From: VAXT01 sp963794605
Lineage (GTDB): Bacteria; Actinomycetota; Thermoleophilia; Gaiellales; Gaiellaceae
Reading direction: 5' to 3'
Assembly: GCA_963794605.1 (NCBI GenBank)
Contig: CAWCEN010000002.1
Location: 744,001-808,000 of the forward strand
Length of the DNA stretch: 64,000 bases
The notes below the pieces were generated by a model. The model did no database searches, was not told the DNA's origin, and saw nothing but the letters and a program-made list of their open reading frames with translations. Position numbers and translations under genes: made by a program. Of this stretch, positions 26,855 to 35,683 are shown one piece after another (position 1 is the stretch's first letter; every line of letters starts with the position of its first letter).

Positions 26855-27813
26855 TGGCCATCGTCGCCAGGTCGCTGACGAAGCGGTTCGGGTCGTTCAC
26901 CGCGCTCGACGACGTCTCGATCGAGGTCCCCGCCGGCTCGTTGACCGCGCTCCTCGGCCCGAGCGGGAGTGGTAAGTCGACGCTTCTGCGCGTGATCGCG
27001 GGACTCGAGCGGCCCGAGTCGGGGACGGTCGAACTGGACGGCGTCGACGTCACCAAGCGGCCGCCCCAGAAGCGCGGCGTCGGCTTCGTGTTCCAGCACT
27101 ACGCGGCGTTCAAGCACATGACCGTTCGCGACAACGTCGCGTTCGGGCTCAAGGTGCGCCGGAGGCCGCGCGCGGAGGTCCGCCGACGGGTCGACGAGCT
27201 GCTCGAGCTCGTCCAGATCGCGGGCTGGGCAGACAACTACCCTGCGCAGCTTTCCGGCGGCCAGCGGCAGCGGATGGGTCTCGCGCGCGCCCTGGCCGTG
27301 GAGCCCGCGGTGCTCCTGCTCGACGAGCCGTTCGGCGCGCTCGACGCACGCGTTCGCAAAGACCTGCGCGCGTGGCTTCGCCGCCTGCACGACGAGATGC
27401 ACGTGACGACGATCTTCGTCACGCACGACCAGGAGGAGGCGATGGAGATCGCCGACCAGATCGTGCTCATGAACCACGGGCGGATCGAGCAGGTCGGCGG
27501 GCCGCGTGACCTCTACGAGGAGCCTGCGAACGAGTTCGTGATGAGCTTCGTCGGGCCGGTGAACCGGTTCGACGAGTCGTTCGTGCGCCCGCACGACCTC
27601 GAGCTGCGGATCGAGCCGAACGGTGAGACGACGGCCGGCACGATCGAGCGAGTCGTCCATCTCGGGTTCGAGGTGCGGGTCGAGCTCGTGCTCGAGGACG
27701 GACGCGACCTCTGGGCCCAAGTCACACGTGACGAGGCCGAGGAGCTGGAGCTCGCACCGGGCGGCAAGGTGTTCGTCCGCCCACGCCGCACGAAGGTCTT
27801 TCAGACTACGTAG
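26854..27813 (+). CDS. cysA: Sulfate ABC transporter ATP-binding protein
   Basis: A 319-residue ATPase. Walker A GPSGSGKST is at 35-43, the signature LSGGQRQR near 128, Walker B LLLDEPFGALD follows, then H-loop VTHDQEEAME. The C-terminal domain after about 235 is a regulatory/TOBE-like domain. It energises sulfate/thiosulfate import with the permeases. The 3' end is 5 bases before a methyltransferase gene on the same strand, so readthrough is possible. Confidence 0.94.
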   Translation: MAIVARSLTKRFGSFTALDDVSIEVPAGSLTALLGPSGSGKSTLLRVIAGLERPESGTVELDGVDVTKRPPQKRGVGFVFQHYAAFKHMTVRDNVAFGLKVRRRPRAEVRRRVDELLELVQIAGWADNYPAQLSGGQRQRMGLARALAVEPAVLLLDEPFGALDARVRKDLRAWLRRLHDEMHVTTIFVTHDQEEAMEIADQIVLMNHGRIEQVGGPRDLYEEPANEFVMSFVGPVNRFDESFVRPHDLELRIEPNGETTAGTIERVVHLGFEVRVELVLEDGRDLWAQVTRDEAEELELAPGGKVFVRPRRTKVFQTT

Positions 27814-27818
27814 CGCTC

Positions 27819-28658
27819 ATGGAAGAGCGGCTTCGCTCCGCACGGAACGCAACCCTGCGTGCGCTCGACCGGATGTCCCTCCTCGAGCCGGTTTACCGCG
27901 CCTACGAACGCGTGCGCTCGCTGCGAGGCTCGGAGGATGGGGAGGTGGACGCGGGCGGGCTGCCGGTTCCCCCGCCGCGGTTGCGCGTCGAGGTCGCGGG
28001 CACGGCCGGGCTCGAGTGGTTCCTCGACAGCGGCCGGCAGCAGGCGGGGATCATCCACTCAGCGGCGGAGCGGAACGGCGCGCCGCTCGAGTCATCTAGT
28101 TCGCTGCTCGACTTCGGGTGCGGCTGCGGGCGCGTCCTACGGCACTGGGCCGGGCTCGAGGGGCCGGCGATCCACGGCAGCGACTACAACGAGCGGCTCG
28201 TCGGCTGGTGCGCGGCGAACCTCCCGTTCGTGACGGCGTCGGTCAACGAGCTCGCGCCGCCGCTCCGATTCGATGACGCGCAGTTCGGCCTCGTCTACGC
28301 GATCTCGGTCTTCACGCACCTGCCGCACGACCTCGAGCGCGCCTGGATCGACGAGCTGAGCCGCGTCACGGCCTCCGGCGGACTACTTGTCCTGACCACG
28401 CACGGCGACTCGTACGCGGACCGGCTCGACGCCGACGAGCGGGCGACCTACGACTCCGGAGAGCCCGTCGTGCGCTGGCCCAGGGTCGCAGGCTCAAACC
28501 TGTGCACGACGTTTCATCCCGAGTCGTATGTCAGGGAACGCCTCGCGCCCGAGCTCGAGCTGCTCGAGCACACACCCGACGGGGGTACCGTCGGCAGCCG
28601 TCAGCAGGATCTCGTCGTCTTCAGGAAGCCAGCGCCAGGAACGGCAGCTCGGTCGTGA
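27819..28658 (+). CDS. Class I SAM-dependent methyltransferase
   Basis: A 279-residue Rossmann-fold methyltransferase. Motif I is LDFGCGCGRVLRHW around 90-104, the acidic residue of motif II is in HGSDYN, and motif IV lies in FGLVYAISVFTHLP. The fold is typical of methyltransferases that follow glycosyl or small-molecule synthesis, but the substrate is unknown. The start is ATG 27819, just downstream of cysA. The last 38 bases overlap the convergent secreted-protein gene. Confidence 0.8.
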   Translation: MEERLRSARNATLRALDRMSLLEPVYRAYERVRSLRGSEDGEVDAGGLPVPPPRLRVEVAGTAGLEWFLDSGRQQAGIIHSAAERNGAPLESSSSLLDFGCGCGRVLRHWAGLEGPAIHGSDYNERLVGWCAANLPFVTASVNELAPPLRFDDAQFGLVYAISVFTHLPHDLERAWIDELSRVTASGGLLVLTTHGDSYADRLDADERATYDSGEPVVRWPRVAGSNLCTTFHPESYVRERLAPELELLEHTPDGGTVGSRQQDLVVFRKPAPGTAARS

Positions 28659-30369
28659 GCTCCAATGGGCCTACAGCCGGCAGCCAGTCTCTCCGGCACG
28701 TCGTCCATTGCAGAGCGGCCGACTCGCGGCGCATGAGCCAGTTGTCGAAGACCGAGTCCTGAGCGTCCTGGACGAGCGCGGCGCGGATCGACGACCACGC
28801 GTCTTTGAGTGCGAACGCGCCGAGGGGCGCAGTGGGCGTCAGCGCGCGAACGCGGACAACGCCGTCGCGGGTCTTGACCTTCACCCAGCTGTGGCCCGAG
28901 ATCCTGAAGACCGGCGCCGGCGCGAGGCCGTCGATCGCAACCCCGCGCCCCCGGTGCCCGAGCCAGGAGGGAGCGGGCGTGACCTGGACGAGGCGGGCCG
29001 GAGTCGACGCGTAGCTCTCGTGATAGCTCGCGATCGCCTTTCCTGCGGGCGCCTTGACTCTGAAGTTGCGCTCGATTCGAGCCTGACGGAGCTCATCGGC
29101 GATCACGCCGCGCGCGAGCCCGGTCGAGGCGCCTGCGCGGGCGAGCGCGGCCCGGTACGCGGCGCCGCTGCCGCCGAAGCGGTAGCGGATGATCGCGCGC
29201 TCTGCGGCCTTCAGGTCCTTCGGCTTGACCTTGACCGCGCTCTTCAGGACGAGGCGGCCGAAGAGCGACGTGTATGCGATCTCGCGGTCGCCGGTCACAT
29301 GCGCGACGCTCGACAACTGCGAGCGTCCGAGCAGGCCCCAAGGTGTCTTGCACTGCGATCCTCCACGCAGGATCAGCTGGCCCTCCGTGAGCGACGTGTC
29401 GAACTTGGGGCCGGCCATGTTCGGCCCCGCGCAGAGGCTGTGGTTACGCGTCCAGAGGTAGACGCAGGCTGCGGCCGGCTTGTCCGGATCGCGATCCGCC
29501 GCAGCCCATTCGCCCCAGCCCCAGGACCAGATCGTCGCCAGCGGGATCTCTCGGCTGACCTGCCTCGCCGCGAGCACCTGCCACTTGATCGTGTCGAACC
29601 ACGCTCTCGCCGGCTTCAGGTGCTCGCGGCCGCCCTGGCCCGGGTTCGTGTGGAAGCCGAGGAAGATGCCGATCTTCGACGGTGGGATCCCGATCGAAGT
29701 CAGGTCGGTGACTCCCTGGCGGAAGGCGGTCCGGAGTGTCCGCGACCCCATCACCGGGCCCTGGTGGTAGATCTGCGGCGCGGAGAAATAGATCTCGCGC
29801 ACGAAGTTGGAGTAGAGCGCCACCTGCCGCCACCATTCGCCGGCTTCTCCGTCCGTGAACGGGCGGCTGTTCAGGAGCAGGAACGGGTGCGCGCCGAGCG
29901 CGCTCAGCCGGCGGACGAAGCGGAGCACGTTGTCGCGGTACTGCGTGTTCGTCGGCGACCATGGCACTGCGAGGTTCGAGCCGAACAACTCGTTCAGCGC
30001 GATCCACGGCGTCGCGCAGCTCGACGAGGCGACAGCGCGATAGAAGACGCGGTCCGCCCAGTCCTCGATCAGATCCGGGTCGATCGGGTTCGCCGGGACT
30101 CCCACGCGCTGCTTCAGGTTCATCTCCCAGTAGACGGTCTTCGCACCCAGCGCCCGCATCTGCGCCGGGTAGATGAAGTTCGCCGCCGCGCCGACGACGC
30201 CTGGCCGCGCGAACATCGTCCAGTACGGCACCGATCCGTCCGCGAAGTCGACCCAGAGAGGCGCCTTGTTCGGCAGCCCGCATTCGCGCGCCTGAGCGTG
30301 ACCGGGATGCGCCGCGAACAGCGCAGCCGAACCGGCGAGGACGACCAGCAGCCGTTTCACGCGTTCCAT
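28621..30369 (-). CDS. Secreted protein with a TIM-barrel glycosidase-like N-terminal half, function unknown
   Basis: A 582-residue protein with a signal peptide (MERVKRLLVVLAGSAALFAA, cleavage near HAQA). The first half has a barrel-like alternation with NELFGSNLAVPW, LLLNSRPF and ATIWSWGWGEW, reminiscent of glycoside-hydrolase folds. The second half is rich in beta and helical stretches and contains a short ARGVIADELRQARIERNF helix. No catalytic pair can be assigned. ATG 30369 is chosen because it begins the signal peptide. It lies eight bases downstream of a methyltransferase gene on the same strand. I do not recognise the family. Confidence 0.6.
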   Translation of the reverse strand: MERVKRLLVVLAGSAALFAAHPGHAQARECGLPNKAPLWVDFADGSVPYWTMFARPGVVGAAANFIYPAQMRALGAKTVYWEMNLKQRVGVPANPIDPDLIEDWADRVFYRAVASSSCATPWIALNELFGSNLAVPWSPTNTQYRDNVLRFVRRLSALGAHPFLLLNSRPFTDGEAGEWWRQVALYSNFVREIYFSAPQIYHQGPVMGSRTLRTAFRQGVTDLTSIGIPPSKIGIFLGFHTNPGQGGREHLKPARAWFDTIKWQVLAARQVSREIPLATIWSWGWGEWAAADRDPDKPAAACVYLWTRNHSLCAGPNMAGPKFDTSLTEGQLILRGGSQCKTPWGLLGRSQLSSVAHVTGDREIAYTSLFGRLVLKSAVKVKPKDLKAAERAIIRYRFGGSGAAYRAALARAGASTGLARGVIADELRQARIERNFRVKAPAGKAIASYHESYASTPARLVQVTPAPSWLGHRGRGVAIDGLAPAPVFRISGHSWVKVKTRDGVVRVRALTPTAPLGAFALKDAWSSIRAALVQDAQDSVFDNWLMRRESAALQWTTCRRDWLPAVGPLELTTELPFLALAS

Positions 30370-30376
30370 GTTAGGG

Positions 30377-31018
30377 CTAGCTGTCTGCGCGCACCAAGAA
30401 CCCACTGCGTCCCTGTTTGATCAGAACGCGGCCGAACCCCGCCGAGCCAAAGAGGAACCGCAACTCCCGCTCGGTGTAGTTGAAGATCGGGCAGTTGTTG
30501 ATCACCTCGTAGCGCACCTTCCGCACGGGGCCCTTGAGCCAGTTCCAGCGCGGGAAGCTCGCGACCGCGGAGCCGGACGTCAGCTCCGCCATGCGGCGCA
30601 CGAAGAGATGCGCGTCGGGGATGTAGTCGAAGAACCCGAGCGCGATCGTGACATCGAACTTGCCGTCCAGCGGAGCGGACATGAAGTCGCCGTGGACGAG
30701 CTTCACCTTGTCGCCGAAGCGCTCTAGGCGCTTGGCCGAGAGGTCGAGCATCTCCTGCGCGATGTCCGCGTTCACCCACTCGCGGGCGCCGGCCTCGAGA
30801 ATCAACTCGCCGACGCGGCCGGAGCCGCCGCCGATATCGAGCACACGCGGCTGGTCGTACTCGCGGACGACCTCGAGCGCGAAGTCGCGGCGCTTCAGCA
30901 GCCCAGGACGGACCGCACGCTGGAGCGGATGCTCCTCGTCGTAGAGGGCGTCAAACGACGACGCCTGCTCGCGAAAGTGATCTCGGACGAGCTCCGTAGC
31001 GTTCGACGACTTCTCCAT
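30377..31018 (-). CDS. Class I SAM-dependent methyltransferase
   Basis: A 213-residue methyltransferase. RVLDIGGGSGRVGELIL (about 57-73) is motif I, NADIAQEMLD motif II, and VTIALGFFDYIPD motif IV. FPRWNWLKGPVRKVRYEV in the C-terminal half resembles ubiquinone- or Mg-protoporphyrin-type methyltransferases that act on hydrophobic or glycan substrates. Its first 68 bases overlap the end of the deacetylase gene in another frame, so the two belong to one transcript. The substrate is not predictable. Confidence 0.8.
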   Translation of the reverse strand: MEKSSNATELVRDHFREQASSFDALYDEEHPLQRAVRPGLLKRRDFALEVVREYDQPRVLDIGGGSGRVGELILEAGAREWVNADIAQEMLDLSAKRLERFGDKVKLVHGDFMSAPLDGKFDVTIALGFFDYIPDAHLFVRRMAELTSGSAVASFPRWNWLKGPVRKVRYEVINNCPIFNYTERELRFLFGSAGFGRVLIKQGRSGFLVRADS

Positions 31019-31865
31019 GGGCCTCCTCGTAGCTGGTCAGCGTGTACTCGCGGGCGATCGCACGAATCCGATCCGCGACCAGCCGCCGGCCCGGGTTGCG
31101 CTGGACGCTCTTCCAGGCCGCAAGCGCGCGCTGCTTCGGAGTCGGGCTCTCGGGCAGCGACGCCCGCAGCGGTTGCGGGTCGAGCTCGTACGGATGGAAG
31201 TACAGCACAGGGTAGGAGTTCTCGGCGACGACCTCCCGGAGCGCTCTGCGGAGAACGGAAGTCGGGAGGGCTCGCCAGTAGGCGCCTCCGCCCATCGGGA
31301 CGGAGCGGCCGCGGACCGGCCAGACCGTGACCGGGTACTCCCAGATCGCTCGACCTTGGTCGAGCTCCAGCCGGTACGGCGTGCGGGGCACGCCTCCGAT
31401 CCGCTGCGGGATTCGCGGCGAGTCGTACTGGCTCGAGTCGTACCGGAAGCCGAGCTCGGCCAGGATGTCGTAGGCCCACGGCGTCTCGCGGGTGATCGAG
31501 AACGCAGGCGCCCGGTAGCCGACCGGCCGCTTGCCGCCGAGCTGCTCCACGAGCTCCGCGCAGCGCTCGACGTCCGTCTTGAACTCGTCCCGGCTCTGGG
31601 TCGGGACGCGCCGGTGGTCGTAGCCGTGGCATGCGAGGTCGTGGCCCTCGGCCGCGATCGCCCGCACGAGGTCGGGATAGCGCTCCGCCGTGATGCCGAG
31701 GATGAAGAACGTCGCCTTCGCGCCGAGCTCGTCGAGCAGCTCGAAGATGGCGGCCGTCTGCCGCTCGAGGGCGTGGCCGCGCGAGTCCCAGTCCATGTGG
31801 CCCAGGCCGCGGTGCACGAGCTGGTGCCAGTCCTCGAAGTCGAAGCTGAGCAGGAGCTTGGTCAC
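30951..31865 (-). CDS. Polysaccharide deacetylase (DUF3473/XrtA-type)
   Basis: A 304-residue NodB-fold deacetylase. LLSFDFEDWHQ (4-14) gives the catalytic Asp and metal-binding acidic residue, CHGYDHRR (near 80) the histidines, and GYRAPAFSITRETPWAYDILAELG the substrate groove. The C-terminal MGGGAYWRALP with YFHPYELDP matches the DUF3473 extension seen in exopolysaccharide loci. It should remove N-acetyl groups from a surface glycan outside the cytoplasm, though no signal peptide is visible. GTG 31865 starts just before the catalytic strand. It is divergent from the Ig-like gene. Confidence 0.85.
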   Translation of the reverse strand: MTKLLLSFDFEDWHQLVHRGLGHMDWDSRGHALERQTAAIFELLDELGAKATFFILGITAERYPDLVRAIAAEGHDLACHGYDHRRVPTQSRDEFKTDVERCAELVEQLGGKRPVGYRAPAFSITRETPWAYDILAELGFRYDSSQYDSPRIPQRIGGVPRTPYRLELDQGRAIWEYPVTVWPVRGRSVPMGGGAYWRALPTSVLRRALREVVAENSYPVLYFHPYELDPQPLRASLPESPTPKQRALAAWKSVQRNPGRRLVADRIRAIAREYTLTSYEEAHGEVVERYGARPRSLSRAGVVV

Positions 31866-31891
31866 GGCGGTAACTCTAAGATCGACCCAGG

Positions 31892-32791
31892 TTGAAGAAG
31901 TTTGCTCCAACGCTGATCGTCGCCGGATTGCTCGCAGCCACCGCCACTGCATTCGCAGTCACGGAGCGACTCAAGCTCGAGGACAGCCCCGTGCTTGGAA
32001 CGCAGATCCCCGCGCTCTTCTCGCCGAGAAAGAGCGAGGCGAAGATCGGCTTCCGGCTCAGGCGCGAGGAGGACATCCGGGTCGACGTCGTCGACGACCA
32101 CGGGACGGTCGTGCGCCGCGCACTCGGAACCGGCGTGTTCGGCCAGGCGTTCCACCAGTTCGCCTGGGACGGCCGGAACGACGCGGGCCAGATCGTCCCG
32201 GACGGCATCTACCACGTCCAACTCCAACTCGAGGACGAGGACCGGACGATCGAGTTCCCGAAGACGGTCCGCGTCGATTCGACTCCGCCGGCGATCCAGG
32301 AGGTGGCGATCAAGCACCGCCTCTTCTCGCCTGACGGCGACCGCAGAGCCGACCAGGTCAACGTGCACTACACGTTCAACGAGCCCGCGTACGCGATCCT
32401 CTATGTCGACGGCAAGAGGGTCGCCACGAGCTATCGGAAGAAGCCGGTCGGGACGATCCAGTGGTACGGCCGGGGCAAGAGGCCCGGCGATTACCGGCTC
32501 GCGCTGGCCGCTCAGGATCTGGTGGGCAACGTCGCCGGGTCGACGCGCGAGTTCACCGTCAGGCTCCGCTACGTCGACCTGTTCAAGCGCACGTTCAAGC
32601 CCCGCGGCCGGATCCTGCGCGTCCGTGTCTCGACGGATGCGAAGAGCGTCGCCTGGCGCCTCGGGCGCACGCGCGGGAACGCGAAGCCGCCTCTGATTCG
32701 GCTCCCGGTGCCGTCGAAGCCGGGCCGCTACACGCTGACCGTGACCGCGAACGGTCATCGGGCGCGGGCAACCGTCCTGGTCCGCAAGTAG
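31892..32791 (+). CDS. Secreted or membrane-anchored Ig-like (FlgD-like) domain protein
   Basis: A 299-residue protein with an N-terminal hydrophobic anchor or signal (residues 4-24) and at least two beta-sandwich modules. The first has FAWDGRNDAGQIVPDGIYHV, a FlgD-type Ig turn; the second has VHYTFNEPAYAILYVDG and GKRPGDYRLALAAQDLVGN. Such domains act in adhesion or scaffold roles on the cell surface. The start TTG 31892 gives the hydrophobic segment directly. It is followed after 22 bases by a PQQ-propeller gene. The window's first partial gene has the same turn motif. Confidence 0.7.
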   Translation: MKKFAPTLIVAGLLAATATAFAVTERLKLEDSPVLGTQIPALFSPRKSEAKIGFRLRREEDIRVDVVDDHGTVVRRALGTGVFGQAFHQFAWDGRNDAGQIVPDGIYHVQLQLEDEDRTIEFPKTVRVDSTPPAIQEVAIKHRLFSPDGDRRADQVNVHYTFNEPAYAILYVDGKRVATSYRKKPVGTIQWYGRGKRPGDYRLALAAQDLVGNVAGSTREFTVRLRYVDLFKRTFKPRGRILRVRVSTDAKSVAWRLGRTRGNAKPPLIRLPVPSKPGRYTLTVTANGHRARATVLVRK

Positions 32792-32813
32792 CGTCGCTAA
32801 CCTGCTCCGGATC

Positions 32814-34442
32814 TTGCCGCTTGCAGCATCGCTCGAACGCGCGGTTACCTACTCCGCCGAACTGGCCCTCGCCGCAGGCGTGGTGCTCGCGCTTGCCTAC
32901 GCGCTGACCCGGGCGCGCATCGGCGTGCTGCAGTGGCCCCTGCTCGGGGCATCGCTCCTCGCGCTCGGCATGGGCACGGCGCTCGGCGGCTGGGCCTGGC
33001 ACGAGAAGCGGCCGCGGGACATCCGCGGCTCCGCGACCGAGGAGTTCTCGACCGTCCTGCGCACGGACACGCAACCGCCGAAGAAGCCCGTCAAGAAGCC
33101 GCTCGCGGCCCGGCTCGTCGAGGAGCAGTGGCCGACCTACGGCTACGACCAGCAGCGAACCCATCTCGCTCCGAGCTGGAAGCGGCTGCGGCCCCCCTAC
33201 CACGGCCTGTGGAAGCTGAAGGCGCGCGCCGACATCGAGTTCCCGCCGTCTGTCGCGTACGGAAAGGTCTACGTTGCGCAGCAGAAAGGCCGCTTCTTCG
33301 TGCTCAACGCGCGCACGGGGAAGATCGTCTGGACGAAGCACTTCGACCACTGCTCGGCCGCGTCGCCGACGATCCGCGACGGGATCGTCTACCAGGGGTA
33401 CATGCACAGGCTGCCGTGCCGGAAGCACGAGACCGGTGCGGCCGGGTTCGTCGTCGCACTCAACGCGCGCAACGGCAAGGAGTACTGGCGGGTGCGGGCC
33501 GGCTCGGTCGAGTCGTCCCCGCTTCTCGTCGGCCACACGCTCTACTTCGGCTCCTGGGACCGTCACCTGTACGCGTACCGGATCCGCGGGAAGCGGCGCC
33601 CGCTCCTCAAGTGGACGTTCACCGCGGACGACCAGATCGTCGCCGCGCCGGCGTTCGCCGGCCGAATCGTCGTCATCGCGACGAGCAACGGGAGCGTCTA
33701 CGGCGTCGACGCGAAGACGGGACGCCAGCGCTGGCACGCGTCGTCGTTCTCGCGCTTCGGGCGCCGGGAGTACTTCTACGCGACGCCGACGGTCGCCTAC
33801 GGCCGCGTCTTCATCGGCAATGCGGACGGGACGGTCTACGCATTCGGCGCCTCGAGCGGGCACCTCCTATGGGCGCGGCAGGTGGGGACGTACGTCTACA
33901 CGGCCGCGGCGGTGTGGCGGAAGACGGTCTTCGTGGGGACCTGGGACGGGAACTTCGTCGCGCTGGACGCCAGGACCGGCGAGCCGCGCTGGCGATTCGA
34001 CGCTCCGGCTTCGATTACCGGCGCGCCGACGGTGCTCGCGGGCCTCGTCTACTTCTCCACTTGCGGCAGGTGCGGAGCCGGCGGACTGCGGCGCGTGAAG
34101 ATCGGCCCGCGCGGCACGTGGGGGCTGAACGCGCGGAACGGCGAAGCACGTCTGGCACTTCCACGACGGCAAGTATTCGGCGCTCGTCGCCGACGGCTTC
34201 CGCGTCTACATCTCGGGCCGCAACAAGGTCTATGCGCTCATTCCGGAGGTGCGCTGGAAGATGATCCTGCGGGGGCGGATTGCCGACTGCCGTCAGCTTC
34301 GGCGAGCAAAAGCGCGACGCCGATGCCTGTCAAAGGCCAGGCAAGGTACGAGCTCTGGAAAACGCGGCTCAAGAAAAGCAGGACGAACATCGAAACGGAA
34401 AAGCCAATAGCGCCGGCCCAGAGCGTGCCGGCGCGGCGCTGA
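32814..34442 (+). CDS. PQQ/BamB-like beta-propeller membrane protein, frameshifted near its C-terminus
   Basis: Two N-terminal hydrophobic segments (about 12-32 and 38-58) precede a beta-propeller of PQQ-enzyme-type repeats (about 100-445). Repeats include FFVLNARTGKIVW, LYFGSWDRHLYAY, VYGVDAKTGRQRW and FVALDARTGEPRW, each with the W-docking pattern. At 34143 one extra G shifts the frame. The next repeat continues in the +1 frame from 34144 (KHVWHFHDGKYSALV, then VYISGRNKVYALIPE), while the annotated frame runs on as unrelated residues to 34442. The natural stop is also unclear, because the shifted frame stays open to 34410 over a convergent gene. Role unknown, perhaps envelope assembly. Confidence 0.75.
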   Translation: MPLAASLERAVTYSAELALAAGVVLALAYALTRARIGVLQWPLLGASLLALGMGTALGGWAWHEKRPRDIRGSATEEFSTVLRTDTQPPKKPVKKPLAARLVEEQWPTYGYDQQRTHLAPSWKRLRPPYHGLWKLKARADIEFPPSVAYGKVYVAQQKGRFFVLNARTGKIVWTKHFDHCSAASPTIRDGIVYQGYMHRLPCRKHETGAAGFVVALNARNGKEYWRVRAGSVESSPLLVGHTLYFGSWDRHLYAYRIRGKRRPLLKWTFTADDQIVAAPAFAGRIVVIATSNGSVYGVDAKTGRQRWHASSFSRFGRREYFYATPTVAYGRVFIGNADGTVYAFGASSGHLLWARQVGTYVYTAAAVWRKTVFVGTWDGNFVALDARTGEPRWRFDAPASITGAPTVLAGLVYFSTCGRCGAGGLRRVKIGPRGTWGLNARNGEARLALPRRQVFGARRRRLPRLHLGPQQGLCAHSGGALEDDPAGADCRLPSASASKSATPMPVKGQARYELWKTRLKKSRTNIETEKPIAPAQSVPARR

Positions 34443-35617
34443 GCCCAGACGAGCCACGCGGTCAGCGGCAGCCAGAGTAGGAGCGCCAGCCAGACGAAGG
34501 GGTAGTTCCCGAACCGGTCGTCGATTGCGCCCAGGTTGAGGAGCAGGGCGGCGAGTCCGTAGCCGACGATCCGGTAGGTGCCCGCACCGTAGGAGACCGT
34601 GTCACGCCACAGCGCGCCTGGATCGGCGACGAGGAACGGGATCACGGTCGCCAGGAAGACGCCTCCGAACGCGGCGCCGGCGCGGTAGAGCGTCGCGCGT
34701 GACGCGTTCTTCGTCAGCAGCATGACGACGAAGAACGGGACCGCGACGAGGGCGAACTGCTTCAGCGCGAGCGCCGCGCCGAGGCTCGCGGCCGCCCAGA
34801 CGAGTCGTCCGCGCGCGAGAAGGCCGAAGGCGAGGACGAGCGCGAGCAGGGCGGGAGCGTCCGCGGTTCCGAACCAGGCGCCTCTGAGCAGGATCGGGTT
34901 CGCGGCCAGGCCGGCGCCGACGGCGAGGCGGACGTAGAGCGCACCGGGGAAGACGAGCGCCGCGGGGAGCAGCGCGAAGGTCGCGAGGAGCACGAGGATC
35001 CGGTAGTCATCCCACGGCCCGGGCAGCAGGCGCCACGCAGCCGCGGAGAGGGTCGTGCCGGGGAAGTAGGGGAAGTGGTGGCGCGCCGCGCGATCGAACC
35101 CCGCTTCCTCGTCCCTCGCGGCCGGGTAGAAGCGCTCGAGCCCTGAGGCGCCGTAGTCGTGGCCGTATGGCGTGTGGCCGTCCAGGACGAGGTCGCCCGC
35201 GAGCTCGATCTGGTACGTCGAGTCGTTTGTGAAGTACCACGGTTCCGTCGCGTCGCGGAGACCGACCTGGAGGAGCACCGCGGGGACGAGCAGCATCCCG
35301 CAGACGACGACCGGGAGCGCGACGGCGAACCACCTGGGCCAGGAGCGGATTCGCCACGTGGCTGCGGCGACGAGAGCGACGAGCAGGCCCGCGAGGACGG
35401 CTGTGGAGCGGAGGATTCCGAGATCCCACTCGCGGTCCGCGACGCGGACGAGCGGCCCGAGGAGGCCGCGGGGGTGCACTGCCGGCGGCGTGAACGGCCA
35501 CGGATCGGCGCCCAGCTCCGGGATCGTGATCGCGACGAGCACGCCCAGTGTCGCCAGCAGCAACCACGGACCGCCCGAGGGCGTGATTGGTGAGATTCGA
35601 TTGGGTCGACCGGTCAT
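34238..35617 (-). CDS. Multi-pass membrane glycosyltransferase-like protein
   Basis: A 459-residue polytopic protein with about ten hydrophobic helices. The first large loop contains YFTNDSTYQIELAGDLVLDG and GHTPYGHDY, typical of GT-C (GT39/GT87-like) transferases that use polyprenyl-phosphate sugars, where an acidic residue in the first loop is catalytic. The C-terminus is Ser/Pro-rich. ATG 35617 is preferred; a longer reading would extend into the 77-bp repeat at 35606-35682, which already overlaps the first codons. It is the last gene of the minus-strand glycan operon. Confidence 0.75.
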   Translation of the reverse strand: MTGRPNRISPITPSGGPWLLLATLGVLVAITIPELGADPWPFTPPAVHPRGLLGPLVRVADREWDLGILRSTAVLAGLLVALVAAATWRIRSWPRWFAVALPVVVCGMLLVPAVLLQVGLRDATEPWYFTNDSTYQIELAGDLVLDGHTPYGHDYGASGLERFYPAARDEEAGFDRAARHHFPYFPGTTLSAAAWRLLPGPWDDYRILVLLATFALLPAALVFPGALYVRLAVGAGLAANPILLRGAWFGTADAPALLALVLAFGLLARGRLVWAAASLGAALALKQFALVAVPFFVVMLLTKNASRATLYRAGAAFGGVFLATVIPFLVADPGALWRDTVSYGAGTYRIVGYGLAALLLNLGAIDDRFGNYPFVWLALLLWLPLTAWLVWAQRRAGTLWAGAIGFSVSMFVLLFLSRVFQSSYLAWPLTGIGVALLLAEADGSRQSAPAGSSSSAPPE

Positions 35618-35682
35618 TTCAGACGGCCGTGCGGGCAGAGCCCGCCCGTCCTGAGAACGGCGCCGCAAGCGTCGCCTTGGGA
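35606..35682. repeat. 77-bp dispersed repeat, copy A
   Basis: Aligns without gaps to 61407-61483 at 63 of 77 positions. It contains a stem-loop GCGGGC-AGA-GCCCGC (35630-35644) framed by GACGG and CCGTC, then a second stem GGCG...CGCC (35659-35676). In copy B the second stem reads GGCA...TGCC, a paired change that keeps pairing. It lies between the O-antigen-ligase-like gene and the membrane glycosyltransferase, both on the minus strand. No known RNA family is recognised. Confidence 0.75.
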
Positions 35683-35683
35683 C

